Assembly: GCA_017630455.1 (NCBI GenBank)
Contig: JAGBVG010000084.1
Coordinates: forward strand, 40,836 to 104,835
Direction: 5' to 3'
Origin: Alistipes sp.
GTDB lineage: Bacteria > Bacteroidota > Bacteroidia > Bacteroidales > Rikenellaceae
DNA length: 64,000 nucleotides
A program made the position numbers and the translations under genes. This document shows positions 1-9,212 of this stretch, one piece after another (within the stretch, counting starts at the first letter, position 1; each line of letters opens with the position of its first letter). The notes under the pieces are model-generated. The model made no database searches, had not been told where the DNA came from, and saw nothing but the letters and a program-made list of their open reading frames with translations.

Positions 1-60
1 AATGCGCTGGAACGATGGCATTGCCGTAAAGAGAAAGTCGAGAGTTTCGGTATAGTTCAT
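1..60 (-). CDS. folC: FolC, folylpolyglutamate/dihydrofolate synthase (N-terminal 20 residues only)
   Basis: The complement of the first 60 bases reads an ATG at 60 followed by MNYTETLDFLFTAMPSFQRI with no stop before the window edge. This N-terminus, with the LDFLF..MPSFQR pattern, resembles FolC enzymes that ligate glutamate to dihydropteroate and folates in the cytoplasm. Only 20 residues are visible, so no ATP-binding motif can be checked. It lies 29 bases downstream of lnt on the same strand and is probably the last visible gene of the operon starting near 7809. The identification rests on recalled similarity of a short N-terminus. Confidence 0.6.
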   Translation of the reverse strand, partial: MNYTETLDFLFTAMPSFQRI

Positions 61-89
61 AATCGAAATATGTATGTTTGTTTTATGGG

Positions 90-1679
90 TTAATCTACAA
101 GATTGTTACGTTTGCGTGTGCGGTAGGCTGTGTAATACATCAGCGATAGTACCGCTATGAGTGTTGCGCAGCGAGCGATCCAGTCGCCATAGAGGGTATA
201 TATACTCCTCTCGGAGCGCAGCTCGAGGCTCTGGGTCAGCACACCCTCCTCGTCCCACTCCAGACGCTCGCCGAGGCTCTTGCCCGTAGGGGTTATAAAT
301 CCCGAGATTCCGGTGTTTGCGCTGCGGGCTATAGCGCGGCGTGTCTCGATAGCGCGAAGACGACAGAAGTCAAAGAGACGTCTGTGACCTGGGGTGTTGC
401 CCCACCAGCCGTCGTTGGAGATGAGGGCCATAACCTCCGCACCCTCGCGTGCGAAGCCTGCGAAATAGCCGCCATAAAGACCCTCGTAGCAGATCGAAGG
501 ACCTATCTTTACGCCGTTGTTTGTAAATATCGTATGCTCCTTGCCCCAGCCGAGCTGTCCCGATACGCCGCCTAAGTCCACCTCGAAGGTGTCGAAGATG
601 CTCTTTAGCGGCACAGCCTCCACGCCTATGACAAGCTTGCCCTTGTGGTATATATCCTCGGTCTCACCCTCGCTATTTATAAGCAGCGCAGAGTTATACT
701 GGTCATACCAGCCGTAGCCCTCGTAGTGGTGTGCCGTATCTGTAGCCTTCACGTCGCCATAGCGGATGATGGTCGAGGCTCCAGCTATAAGTTTCGTAGT
801 GGGGTGGCTATCGCCCTGTAGCGATTTGAGCAGTGGCGTGTATGCCGCGAGGTGTCGCTCCTCGATAGAGCCCATCTTGGGGAGGTAGGCCAGAGCCGAT
901 TCGGGCATAAGAACAAACGTAGAGCTCTCGGGAACCTGTGCCATAAGCTCCTGGACATCTGCCGTAGGGTCGAACTTGCCAGCCGTGAGTCGCTCATCCT
1001 CGTAGCAGGGGACGTTGGGTTGTATGACGCTTATCTCGGCGGTGCGCAGCGATGGGGTGTAGCACCATAGCAGCGTGAGTGACAGGACTATGGGTAGAAG
1101 CACTATCATTGCGGCACGTACCTTAGCCGTTGTGGTGTGTGTGCGTAGTATCTCGAATATCGCAACGTTTGCGGTCAGTGCCCAGAGTGAGCCTCCGAAG
1201 ATGCCCGTATACTCATACCACTGCACAGCCCACGTCGCTCCCGAGAAGCCGTGGCCGAGAAGCAACCACGGGAATGTCATAACATCGGCAGAGTTATATG
1301 CCCACTCCGTCGCGATCCATATAGTCACCAAAAGGGTGTAGGCCAAGGCTCGTGGTGCGCGCTTCGAGGTGTAGTGATAGACCATCAGCGCACAGAGGTT
1401 GTAGAACGAGCCTACGATACCAGCTGCTATAGGACCCAGTGGTGTTGCTATCCATACCCACCATATCGTAGCTGCGCTCCACAGCAGGAATGTGAGCGCA
1501 CCCCAGCCACACATACGCCAAAAGTCGCGTGTCGAGTCGGAGAGGTTCTCGCTGATGATAAGCAGCGGCACAAGGCCAACAAGAAGCGTGAGTCCCGTGC
1601 CTCCGAGCCATCCTATGCTGAGCAGGGCTACAGAGAGGAGTACGAGGAGCAGCTTATGAAGTGTAGAGTGTTGTCTCAT
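90..1679 (-). CDS. lnt: Apolipoprotein N-acyltransferase
   Basis: A 529-residue inner-membrane enzyme that adds the third acyl chain to the N-terminal cysteine of lipoproteins. Several hydrophobic segments fill residues 8-200, followed by a periplasmic nitrilase-type domain (about 215-480) and a final membrane helix (about 497-518). The expected catalytic triad is visible: E260 in MPESA, K346 in YHKGKLV, and C397 in PSICYEG. Length fits the family (about 510-550). It lies 20 bases after mqnC, in the same minus-strand operon. The substrates would include the many lipoproteins encoded in this window (7785, 15382, 9604, 55509, 55727). Confidence 0.93.
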   Translation of the reverse strand: MRQHSTLHKLLLVLLSVALLSIGWLGGTGLTLLVGLVPLLIISENLSDSTRDFWRMCGWGALTFLLWSAATIWWVWIATPLGPIAAGIVGSFYNLCALMVYHYTSKRAPRALAYTLLVTIWIATEWAYNSADVMTFPWLLLGHGFSGATWAVQWYEYTGIFGGSLWALTANVAIFEILRTHTTTAKVRAAMIVLLPIVLSLTLLWCYTPSLRTAEISVIQPNVPCYEDERLTAGKFDPTADVQELMAQVPESSTFVLMPESALAYLPKMGSIEERHLAAYTPLLKSLQGDSHPTTKLIAGASTIIRYGDVKATDTAHHYEGYGWYDQYNSALLINSEGETEDIYHKGKLVIGVEAVPLKSIFDTFEVDLGGVSGQLGWGKEHTIFTNNGVKIGPSICYEGLYGGYFAGFAREGAEVMALISNDGWWGNTPGHRRLFDFCRLRAIETRRAIARSANTGISGFITPTGKSLGERLEWDEEGVLTQSLELRSERSIYTLYGDWIARCATLIAVLSLMYYTAYRTRKRNNLVD

Positions 1680-1699
1680 AATTAATCTATGTTTGTGGC

Positions 1700-2791
1700 T
1701 TAGTCGCGGTAGTTGTAGAGCTGGTCGCGGAGTCGCGGAGTGAAGCCTGCACGGCGTATGGTAGCCTGCATAGCCTCCTTGTCGAAGCGCGTTGTAGCGC
1801 CCGCCGATGAGACCACATTCTCCTCGATCATTATCGAACCCATATCGTTAGCACCGCTCTTGAGGGCTATCTCCGCAACATCCTTACCCACGGTGAGCCA
1901 CGAGGCTTGGATGTTGTCGATGTTGTTGAGCACGATGCGGCTCATAGCCACGATACGCAGATACTCGTTTGCCGAGAAGCGTGGCGCAATGCCCTCCCTC
2001 TCGAGCTGCGTTCCCGTAGGGCAGAATACCCACGGTATGAAGGCGGTAAAGCCGCGCGAACCCTCGGGCTTATGAGCCTGCAGGTCGCGGATGGCAATCA
2101 GGTGGTCGATGCGCTCGTGCGGGGTCTCGATGTGGCCATACATCATCGTGGCCGTAGTAGGTATACCTAAGATATGTGCCTCGTGCATAACCTTCACCCA
2201 TTCGTGTGCCGAGGGCTTGGCTGGCGAGATGATCTTACGCACGCGCTCCGAGAGTATCTCAGCTCCAGCACCCGGAAGTGTGTCGAGACCTGCGGCACGC
2301 AGACGCTCCAAAGTCTCGCGTGTGGAGATACCGCTTATGGCTGCTATGTGTGCCACCTCGGGAGCTCCGAGGGCGTTTAGGCGTAGCGTAGGGTACTCCT
2401 TCTTGAGTTGCGAAAAGAGCTTCTCGTAGAAGTCTATGCCGAGGCGAGGGTGTAGACCGCCCTGAAGTAGTAACTGGTCAGCACCTAAGGCCAGTGCCTC
2501 GTCGATCTTGCGGCGATACTCCGCCATAGTGGTGATATATGCCTTGTCCTCCTGGTGAGGCTTGCAGTGGAAGTTGCAGAACTTACATCCCGACTTGCAG
2601 ACGTTGGTGATATTTACGTTGCGGTCTATCTGCCAAGTCACAACCTCGGGATCGCGCACCACGCTGCGGCGTATGGTGTCTGCCACGCCACAGAGTAGCT
2701 GCAGCGGCGCTTCGTCATATAGTTTGTACGCCTCCTCGCGTGTTAGTGGCTCTCGCTCGAGTGCCTTCTCCAATATCTCCTCTATAGTCAT
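1700..2791 (-). CDS. mqnC: Cyclic dehypoxanthinyl futalosine synthase (MqnC)
   Basis: A 363-residue radical SAM enzyme of the futalosine route to menaquinone; it cyclises dehypoxanthinylfutalosine. The CxxxCxxC cluster motif is C65, C69 and C72 (CKSGCKFCNFHC), preceded by the family-typical WQIDRNVNITNVC. The C-terminal region with QASWLTVGKDVAEIALKSGA is typical of MqnC/MqnE. It is separated from its pathway partners mqnB and mqnD (43245-44572) by about 40 kb. It starts 3 bases from the rnr stop, so the two are probably translationally coupled. MqnE is the closest alternative, but the 363-residue length and motif context favour MqnC. Confidence 0.9.
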   Translation of the reverse strand: MTIEEILEKALEREPLTREEAYKLYDEAPLQLLCGVADTIRRSVVRDPEVVTWQIDRNVNITNVCKSGCKFCNFHCKPHQEDKAYITTMAEYRRKIDEALALGADQLLLQGGLHPRLGIDFYEKLFSQLKKEYPTLRLNALGAPEVAHIAAISGISTRETLERLRAAGLDTLPGAGAEILSERVRKIISPAKPSAHEWVKVMHEAHILGIPTTATMMYGHIETPHERIDHLIAIRDLQAHKPEGSRGFTAFIPWVFCPTGTQLEREGIAPRFSANEYLRIVAMSRIVLNNIDNIQASWLTVGKDVAEIALKSGANDMGSIMIEENVVSSAGATTRFDKEAMQATIRRAGFTPRLRDQLYNYRD

Positions 2792-2794
2792 AGT

Positions 2795-4948
2795 TTAACG
2801 TTTATTCAATAATAACTGGAAATCGAGTGTGCGGCGGTTCATATCCACGCGCTTAACCTTCACACGCACAGGGCTTCCGAGGGTGAGGGCGATGCCCGAG
2901 TTGCGTCCCACAACTTCGTAGCGCGCCTCATCGAAGCGGTAGTAGTCATTATCGTCGATGTCGCGCAAGAATGCCATACCCTCCACGTGGGTATCATCCA
3001 GCTCTACATATATTCCCCACTCGGTCATTCCCGACACCGTACCCGAGAACTCCTCGCCGATGTGATCCTTCATAAACTCCGCCATCTTATACTTGATGCT
3101 TGCGCGCTCAGCCTCCGATGCTAAAATCTCGCGCTCGGTGGAGTGTACGCACTGCTGCTCGAGAATCGTCTTGTCGGCACGCTTACCGCCATCGAGGTAG
3201 GATGCCAAGAGGCGGTGTACTATCATATCGGGATAGCGGCGGATAGGCGATGTGAAGTGGGTGTAGTAGGGGAATGCCAAGCCATAGTGACCGATGTTGT
3301 CGGTCGTATACACCGCCTTTGCCATACTGCGCACGGCAAGTGTGGTGATGGCATTCGACTCTGCACTTCCTGCAATGTTGGTTAGGAGCTTGTTCATCTC
3401 CTTAGCCACGGCACGTCCCTTCGACGCCTTGAAGTAGTGACCGAAGCGCAGGGCAAACTCCCTGAAGCGCGAGAGCTTATCCTCCGAAGGTTCGTCGTGA
3501 ACGCGGAAGACCATAGGGCGTGCCACGCGGCGGCCGTTAGATATTTTGTAGGCGCAGAACTCCGCAACACGGCGGTTGGCAAGCAACATAAACTCCTCGA
3601 TAAGTTGGTTAGCCTCCTTCTGCACCTTGGTATATACACCCGTAGGGCGCCCCTTCTCGTCGAGGAGGAAGCGCACCTCATCGCGCATAAAGGCTATAGC
3701 ACCGCTCTTGAAGCGTGCCGCACGCAACTGCTGCGCGAGGGTGTGGAGTATGATAATCTCGCTGTTGTAGTCGCCAAGACCTGTCTCGATAACCTCCTGC
3801 GCCTTCTCGTATGCGAAGCGGCGGTCGGAGTGTATGACCGTGCGACCAAACCACTCATCCAGAATCTCGGCATTCTCGTTCATCGTAAACACCGCCGAGA
3901 AGCATAGCTTATCCTCGTTTGGGCGCAATGAGCAGAGGTCGTTGCACAACCTCTCGGGAAGCATCGGCACCGTGCGGTCTACGAGGTAAACAGACGTGGC
4001 GCGCTCCAGAGCCTCGTTGTCGACCACCGAGCCGGGCGTTACGTAGTGCGTCACATCGGCAATATGCACACCTACCTCCCACACGCCCTGCTTTAGCTCC
4101 ACGATGGAGAGAGCATCATCGAAGTCCTTGGCATCGGCAGGGTCAATCGTGAATGTCACCCTGTCGCGCATATCTCTGCGGCGCGAAATCTCCTCCTGGG
4201 TAATCTCTCCGGGGATGTGCTCCGCAGCTCTGAGAACATCATCCTCGAAGCGGTAGGGGAGGTCGAACTCCGCAAGAATGGCGTGCATCTCCGTGTCGTT
4301 CTCGCCAGCCTTGCCGAGAATCTCGACAAGTTCGCCTATAGGCAGTCTGTCACCCTCGGTCCAATCCGTAACGCGCACCAGCACCTTGTCACCATCCTCA
4401 ACCTTTGGGTAGCGTTTACGCTCAAGGTATATATCTGTTGCCAGACGGCGGCTATCTGGAGTCACGAAGATGGAGTTTGTGGTGAGCTGCGCAGTACCGA
4501 TATAGGGCTTTGTGCTGCGCTCCGTAACCGCAACGATAGTGCCCTCTAACTCGCCATCCCTCGAGCGGCGTGCCACAACAAGCTCCACACTATCGCCATC
4601 CAATGCACCACCGCCATTGCGGCGCGATACATATACATCGCTCTCCAACTCATCCACCGTAACGTAGAGTGCCGATGGTGTTATGGAGGCTACAACGCCC
4701 GCAAAGCGTGGCATTGCCGAACGCGATAGGCGATATTTGCTGCGCGCCACCTCCTCCACAAAGCCATCCTCTATAAGCTGGCGAACGATGGCGAAGGTCA
4801 TAGTGCGACCATCTCTGTCGGCACCTCCCGATGCTGCGGCGAGGTGCTTCAGTGAAAATTTATTATCGGGAAACTCCCTAAACATATCCACGATGAACGA
4901 AGCGCGCTCATCGCGGTTGTTTCCCCTCTTATTCTTCTTCTTTCCCAT
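2795..4948 (-). CDS. rnr: Ribonuclease R
   Basis: A 717-residue 3'-5' exoribonuclease that degrades structured RNA in the cytoplasm. The order is an N-terminal winged-helix-like region (to about 75), cold-shock-type OB domains (about 80-230), the RNB catalytic domain with the acidic cluster DPADAKDFDDA at 269-279, and an S1 domain (about 634-712). The C-terminus lacks the long lysine-rich tail of enterobacterial RNase R. It sits 5 bases after the M20 amidohydrolase stop in the same operon. Confidence 0.93.
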   Translation of the reverse strand: MGKKKNKRGNNRDERASFIVDMFREFPDNKFSLKHLAAASGGADRDGRTMTFAIVRQLIEDGFVEEVARSKYRLSRSAMPRFAGVVASITPSALYVTVDELESDVYVSRRNGGGALDGDSVELVVARRSRDGELEGTIVAVTERSTKPYIGTAQLTTNSIFVTPDSRRLATDIYLERKRYPKVEDGDKVLVRVTDWTEGDRLPIGELVEILGKAGENDTEMHAILAEFDLPYRFEDDVLRAAEHIPGEITQEEISRRRDMRDRVTFTIDPADAKDFDDALSIVELKQGVWEVGVHIADVTHYVTPGSVVDNEALERATSVYLVDRTVPMLPERLCNDLCSLRPNEDKLCFSAVFTMNENAEILDEWFGRTVIHSDRRFAYEKAQEVIETGLGDYNSEIIILHTLAQQLRAARFKSGAIAFMRDEVRFLLDEKGRPTGVYTKVQKEANQLIEEFMLLANRRVAEFCAYKISNGRRVARPMVFRVHDEPSEDKLSRFREFALRFGHYFKASKGRAVAKEMNKLLTNIAGSAESNAITTLAVRSMAKAVYTTDNIGHYGLAFPYYTHFTSPIRRYPDMIVHRLLASYLDGGKRADKTILEQQCVHSTEREILASEAERASIKYKMAEFMKDHIGEEFSGTVSGMTEWGIYVELDDTHVEGMAFLRDIDDNDYYRFDEARYEVVGRNSGIALTLGSPVRVKVKRVDMNRRTLDFQLLLNKR

Positions 4949-4953
4949 TTATT

Positions 4954-6060
4954 CTACTTATTCAAGATGTGTAGTGCCATACGCCACATCATCCTCTCTC
5001 CATACTCCATAGCTCGCTCGTCGGGCAGGAATGTGGCGGTGTGCGAGCCTCCCGACTCTGCACCCACACCCAGACGATAGAACAACGCCGGGTAACACTC
5101 CGTGTAGTAACCGAAATCCTCGGCCATAGGAATACGTCCCATCTCCTTTACAGCAATACCCTCGTCCTGTGCTACGATCATAGCCTCGTAGGAGAGCATT
5201 ATATCGTTTGTCACCGAGGGGTATCCGCGACTGATGTCTACGCATAGTTTCACGCCATACTTCTCCTCCACGGCGCGAGCATTGGCATCCAAAAGCGTGT
5301 AGATACGCTCTCGCTCCTCGCGGGCAAAGGTGCGCATAGTACCTTCGGCGTATGTCTCGGCGGGGATGACGTTCGTAGCACCATCGGCAACAATCTTTCC
5401 CACCGACACCACTGCGTCAGGGGTGTTGAGTGTTGTGGCGCGCATCACCATATCGGCTATTGCCGTTACCGTGTCGTTGATATCTGCACGGCGTGCCGCG
5501 TGACCACCGCGACCGCTAACATAGAAGCGTAACTCATCGTTCGAGGCCATAAAGACCCCAGGGCATATACCCACCTCGCCGATATTAAGACGAGCATCGA
5601 CGTGCTGGCCTATCACCGCCGCTACGTCGTAACCCTCAAAAGGCCTCTCCGCCAAGACCTTTGATGCACCGCCTGGGTTTACCTCCTCGCCTGGCTGGAA
5701 GATGCCGAAGAGTGTGCCCTCGAAGTTGCGCTCGCGGTTCAGGCGGCTAAGTACGCCATAGAGCATCGCAGCGTGCATATCGTGGCCACAGGCGTGCATA
5801 ACACCTGCGTTGCACGAGCGGAACTCCACATTGTTCTGCTCCTCGATAGGCAGGGCGTCGATATCGGCACGAAGCACCACGGCACGCTTCAGATTACCCC
5901 TCTCACCCTCAATCTTGGCGAGAACTCCTGTGCCAGCTATGGCGCGACACTCGATGCCCTCGGCCTGAAGTGTGGCGAGAATAAACGCCTGGGTCTTATG
6001 CTCCGCAAACGAAAGCTCGGGGTTGCGGTGTATGTGTCTACGAAACTCTATGCTATTCAT
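4954..6060 (-). CDS. M20-family amidohydrolase (N-acyl-amino-acid/hippurate hydrolase type)
   Basis: A 368-residue cytosolic metallopeptidase-like hydrolase of the M20D type, which removes acyl groups from amino acids or related amides. Visible family motifs are RADIDALPI (residues 64-72), the metal-binding stretch MHACGHDMHAA (about 88-98), and the conserved QPGEE with the catalytic-base glutamate. A later GAESGGSHTATF segment supplies the C-terminal metal-ligand region. The substrate cannot be told from sequence. It sits 6 bases after the homocysteine methyltransferase-like gene, in the same operon. Confidence 0.85.
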   Translation of the reverse strand: MNSIEFRRHIHRNPELSFAEHKTQAFILATLQAEGIECRAIAGTGVLAKIEGERGNLKRAVVLRADIDALPIEEQNNVEFRSCNAGVMHACGHDMHAAMLYGVLSRLNRERNFEGTLFGIFQPGEEVNPGGASKVLAERPFEGYDVAAVIGQHVDARLNIGEVGICPGVFMASNDELRFYVSGRGGHAARRADINDTVTAIADMVMRATTLNTPDAVVSVGKIVADGATNVIPAETYAEGTMRTFAREERERIYTLLDANARAVEEKYGVKLCVDISRGYPSVTNDIMLSYEAMIVAQDEGIAVKEMGRIPMAEDFGYYTECYPALFYRLGVGAESGGSHTATFLPDERAMEYGERMMWRMALHILNK

Positions 6061-6066
6061 AATCTG

Positions 6067-6963
6067 TTATTTGCGGGGTTTGTAGTGGCGTGCCATCTGC
6101 GCTACAGCTCGTGTATACTCCGCCGTTGTGCCGCAACAGCCTCCTACGATGCTCAGCAAGCCACGCTCGGCAGCCGAACGCAGCGTCTCGGTATGCTTCT
6201 TCACGGTCTCGGGGTATTTACCCTTGGCATCAGGGATACCCGCAGATGGTGCTACGTAGGTAGGTAGCGACGTGTAGCGGGTCAACAACTCGAGGTTATC
6301 CACCACGCTCTTAACGCCATACGAGCAGTTGAAGCCTATGGCCAGTGGCGCGAACTTCGACGCATCCTCTACATACTTCTCCACGGAGCGTCCCGAGGAT
6401 AGCAGACCGCCAATCTTCGATAGCGTAGCAGAGAATATAATCGGCTTCTCGGGTGCTACCTCGCGGCACACCTCTGCGGCAATCTCGGCATTGCGAATGT
6501 CGGTGATGCTCTCTATGAGGAAGATGTCGACGTCCTCCTTGTCGAGAGCCGTGATGAGGCTGCGGTATGACTCGCGAAGCTCCTCTTCGGTGAGGTCCAC
6601 GGCAAGCGAGATGTTGCGCGTTGAAGGACCTATAGAACCCATTACGAAGATCTCTTTGTCGCACTCTTTGCGTGCCTCGCGGATTGCCGACATCGCTGCG
6701 GCAACAACCTCCTCTGTGGTGATATCCACGCCGCACGACTTTAGCGACAGAGGGTCGCTGAGGAAGGTATTTGTGGTGAGCAGCGTTGCTCCCGCCTTGA
6801 TAGATGCGCGGTAGAGCTCCACAACACGCTGCGGCTCGGTAATCGCCACCATCTCAGGTAGTATGTCGCGGCGCGCACCTGTGAGTGCTGTGCCTATTGC
6901 CGAATCCTTAACTATAATATGACGCTCGAGAATCTCTGCGATGCGCTCCTTAACATTTGCCAT
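6067..6963 (-). CDS. Homocysteine S-methyltransferase family protein
   Basis: A 298-residue single-domain protein of the homocysteine methyltransferase fold. The three zinc-binding cysteines expected for the family are visible: C213 in GFNCSYG and C276/C277 in GGCCGT. The N-terminal KDSAIGTAL and TNTFLS motifs also match. It could methylate homocysteine from S-methylmethionine or a related donor, or act as a stand-alone homocysteine module as in the first domain of MetH; the donor is not evident. It starts 6 bases after the glutaminyl cyclase stop. Confidence 0.82.
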   Translation of the reverse strand: MANVKERIAEILERHIIVKDSAIGTALTGARRDILPEMVAITEPQRVVELYRASIKAGATLLTTNTFLSDPLSLKSCGVDITTEEVVAAAMSAIREARKECDKEIFVMGSIGPSTRNISLAVDLTEEELRESYRSLITALDKEDVDIFLIESITDIRNAEIAAEVCREVAPEKPIIFSATLSKIGGLLSSGRSVEKYVEDASKFAPLAIGFNCSYGVKSVVDNLELLTRYTSLPTYVAPSAGIPDAKGKYPETVKKHTETLRSAAERGLLSIVGGCCGTTAEYTRAVAQMARHYKPRK

Positions 6964-6969
6964 ATATTG

Positions 6970-7785
6970 CTACTTTATAATCTCTATCTCGAATAGTTTG
7001 TTCCAATCCTTGCCCGTAACGTAGAAGTGTCCCGACGCAGGGTTATATGCCACGCCGTTGAAGGCCTCGGCCTCGGGGTTATCCTTAAGCAGGCTGCGCA
7101 ACGCTGGAAGGTCGACATATCCCAACACGACGCCTGTCTCGGGGTCTATCTCCACAATGGCATCGGTAAGGTAGACATTTGCCCAGATATGACCATCCAC
7201 CCACTCCAACTCATTGAGCATATCGAGCGGCTGACCGTCGAACATTACACAGATGGAGGCCTCGGTGACGAAACTCTCGGGGTTGACAACGCGGATTGTC
7301 GACGTGCCATCCGACATATAGAGCTTCTCGCCATCGGTGGTGATGCCCCAGCCCTCGCCGCGATAGGTCACCTCGCGAAGGAGCTTACCCTCGCCGTCGT
7401 AGACGTATGCCTTGTGCGACTCCCACGTAAGCTGGTAGATATTACCCTTGTAGTGCGTTATGCCCTCGCCAAACTCATCTTTAGGAAGCGATGCAACGAT
7501 ATCCACCTTGCCTGTTGCGAGCTCTATACGCTGAAGGTGTGAGCGTCCTTCACGACCAGTGCCCTCCCACATCACGCCATCGACATACTCCAAACCCTGG
7601 GTGTAGCTGCGCGATGAGTGTGGATACTCCCCAACAACACGGTACTGATACACCTCGGCGAGCGCAGGGGCGGAGTTTGTGTTATCGCTCTTTTCGCTCT
7701 TTTTTGCCGATGATGTTCCGCCGCACGCACCGAGCAGGAGCGTTACAAATGCTGCAAGAAATGATATGTATCTTAAAGGTTTCAT
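6970..7785 (-). CDS. Glutaminyl-peptide cyclotransferase lipoprotein (plant/Zymomonas type)
   Basis: A 271-residue protein that would form pyroglutamate at N-terminal glutamine of exported proteins. An N-terminal signal with lipobox LLGAC places the lipidated cysteine at C21, so it should be a periplasmic or outer-membrane lipoprotein. The mature part has the beta-propeller family pattern YPHSSRSYTQGLEY, followed by WEGTGREGRS and a late EWVDGHIWANVY. It is the first gene of the minus-strand operon running to folC, with a -7 box at 7809-7816. In Bacteroidota many exported proteins expose Gln after signal cleavage, which fits this role (known family behaviour). Confidence 0.85.
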   Translation of the reverse strand: MKPLRYISFLAAFVTLLLGACGGTSSAKKSEKSDNTNSAPALAEVYQYRVVGEYPHSSRSYTQGLEYVDGVMWEGTGREGRSHLQRIELATGKVDIVASLPKDEFGEGITHYKGNIYQLTWESHKAYVYDGEGKLLREVTYRGEGWGITTDGEKLYMSDGTSTIRVVNPESFVTEASICVMFDGQPLDMLNELEWVDGHIWANVYLTDAIVEIDPETGVVLGYVDLPALRSLLKDNPEAEAFNGVAYNPASGHFYVTGKDWNKLFEIEIIK

Positions 7786-7808
7786 ACTTTATGTAATATA
7801 TAACCTTG

Positions 7809-7816
7809 CAAAGATA
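7809..7816 (-). promoter_or_regulatory. -7 box TATCTTTG of the glutaminyl cyclase operon
   Basis: The minus strand reads TATCTTTG, a full match to the Bacteroidota TAnnTTTG box, about 25 bases before the ATG at 7785. No good -33 TTTG is seen at the usual spacing. It is back-to-back with the birA box at 7838-7845. Confidence 0.55.
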
Positions 7817-7837
7817 GCCATTTTCGAGGATTTTTCA

Positions 7838-7845
7838 TACCTTTG
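7838..7845 (+). promoter_or_regulatory. -7 box TACCTTTG of birA
   Basis: TACCTTTG matches TAnnTTTG and ends 20 bases before the birA ATG at 7866, giving a leader of only about 13 bases. No clear -33 element. Confidence 0.55.
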
Positions 7846-7865
7846 GGCAAAATATTAACGACTCT

Positions 7866-8600
7866 ATGATTTATCATATCGATATCACAAGCTCTACGAA
7901 TGATCTTGCCCGCGATGCGAAGTACACTCACCTCGATGTTGTATGGGCTGAGCATCAAACCGCAGGACGTGGACAGCGCGGACACTCGTGGCATAGCACC
8001 GAGGGTGAGAACATAACCTTCTCCGTGGTGCTGATACCCTCGTTTCTGCCTATTGTGGAGCAGTTCCTACTCTCTGAAATTGTGGCACTTGCACTTGTGG
8101 ATACTATGGCGCACTATGGTATATGCTGTCGCATAAAGTGGACCAACGACATCTATGCTGCGGATAACAAAATCGCGGGCGTGCTTATCGAGCATTCGCT
8201 CTCGGGCGAGAGCATAGCGCGCACAATAGTTGGCATAGGCCTCAATATCAACCAGCGCGAGTTCCCGGATGATATTCCCAACCCTACGTCGATGGCCCTG
8301 GAGCGCGGTATGATGTTCAATCGCGAGGAGGTTCTTGAACATTATGTCGCAACGCTGCGCGACCTCTATGCGATGCTTGAACGTGGTGAGAAAGAGGCTA
8401 TTGAGGCGCGCTACATTACCACAATGTATCACCTTGCGGAGGAGCATACATACGCCTATGCTTCGGGTGAGCGGTTCCGTGCTACCATACGCGGCGTGCG
8501 TCCTACAGGGCATCTTTGCCTCGAGCATCGCGATGGCACAATAGTCGAATATGCCTTCAAGGAGGTGGAGTTTGTGCTGCCCCATAAGGAGAAAAAGTGA
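7866..8600 (+). CDS. birA: Biotin-[acetyl-CoA-carboxylase] ligase (BirA without repressor domain)
   Basis: A 244-residue cytosolic enzyme that activates biotin with ATP and transfers it to a lysine of biotin carboxyl carrier proteins. It begins directly with the catalytic domain (STNDLAR near 10-16), carries the biotinyl-AMP loop GRGQRG at 34-39, and KWTNDIY in the active site. The N-terminal DNA-binding domain of bifunctional BirA is absent, so it should not act as a repressor. The likely substrates include propionyl/methylmalonyl-CoA-linked carboxylases, which would connect to mutA-mutB in this window (inference). gcvH follows from its own promoter. Confidence 0.92.
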   Translation: MIYHIDITSSTNDLARDAKYTHLDVVWAEHQTAGRGQRGHSWHSTEGENITFSVVLIPSFLPIVEQFLLSEIVALALVDTMAHYGICCRIKWTNDIYAADNKIAGVLIEHSLSGESIARTIVGIGLNINQREFPDDIPNPTSMALERGMMFNREEVLEHYVATLRDLYAMLERGEKEAIEARYITTMYHLAEEHTYAYASGERFRATIRGVRPTGHLCLEHRDGTIVEYAFKEVEFVLPHKEKK

Positions 8601-8640
8601 AAAAAAACGTAAAAAATTTTTCAATCCCACGAAAAAAATA

Positions 8641-8648
8641 TATATTTG
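8641..8648 (+). promoter_or_regulatory. -7 box TATATTTG of gcvH
   Basis: TATATTTG is a perfect TAnnTTTG box, 53 bases before the gcvH ATG. A T-rich stretch (TTTTTC at 8617-8622) sits near the -33 position. The box lies 40 bases after the birA stop, so gcvH probably has its own transcript. Confidence 0.65.
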
Positions 8649-8701
8649 TAGTTGCAAAACTATGACAACTAAACAATAAACAACTTAATACAAGAATTAC
8701 T

Positions 8702-9082
8702 ATGGCTAATGTACCTGCTAATTTGAAGTACTCTAACGACCACGAGTGGTGCCGTGTAGAGGGTGATGTTGCCGTTATCGGCATTACCGATTATGCTCAG
8801 TCACAGCTTGGTGACATCGTTTTCGTTGACGTTCCTACCGTTGGTGAGAACATCGAGGCTAACGAGGTATTCGGCTCTATCGAGGCTGTTAAGACCGTTT
8901 CTGACGCTTTCTCTCCAGTAAGCGGCGAGGTTATCGAGTTCAATGAGGCTGTTGAGGCTGACTCTTCACTTGTAAACAAAGATCCATACGGCGAGGGTTG
9001 GTTGGTTAAGATTAAGATGTCTAACCCTGCAGAGGTTGAGGGTCTTCTTGATGCTGCGGCTTACGAGGCACTCATCGGATAA
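8702..9082 (+). CDS. gcvH: Glycine cleavage system H protein
   Basis: A 126-residue lipoyl carrier that shuttles the aminomethyl group between the P, T and L proteins of glycine cleavage. The lipoylation site is K64 in GSIEAVKTVSD, and HEWCR near residues 14-18 is the family N-terminal motif. Full length for the family. P, T and L genes are not in the window. Codon use is strongly biased to GGT/GCT/GTT types, suggesting high expression. Palindromic element E1 begins at the stop codon. Confidence 0.96.
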   Translation: MANVPANLKYSNDHEWCRVEGDVAVIGITDYAQSQLGDIVFVDVPTVGENIEANEVFGSIEAVKTVSDAFSPVSGEVIEFNEAVEADSSLVNKDPYGEGWLVKIKMSNPAEVEGLLDAAAYEALIG

Positions 9083-9210
9083 TTTTTGATTTATATAGGG
9101 CATCTTCGTCCTATCCCAAAAACTAAGTAACCTCGGGCTGTACGTCTTGTACTATCCCGAGGTTTCTTGTTTTGCGATAGAACAAATCTGCTCCTCTAAA
9201 ATCAAAAATT
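9081..9210 (-). repeat. Imperfect palindromic element E1 (type A), minus strand is the better-folding strand
   Basis: A 130-base inverted repeat starting inside the gcvH stop codon. The outer stem AATTTTTGATTT pairs with AAATCAAAAATT. Arm box 1 is ATATAGG opposite CCTCTAA; box 2 is GCATCT opposite AATCTGC. The central hairpin is AACCTCGGG (9129-9137) with CCCGAGGTT (9156-9164), then an asymmetric CT/TAT loop, GTAC-GTCTT-GTAC and a 5-base tip. On the minus strand box 2 becomes a tandem G.A/A.G inside AGAT/AGAT and the C.A mismatches become G.U. The arms (about 29 and 34 bases) are identical to those of E5 at 53031, but the central stem is unrelated. Confidence 0.85.
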
Positions 9211-9212
9211 AA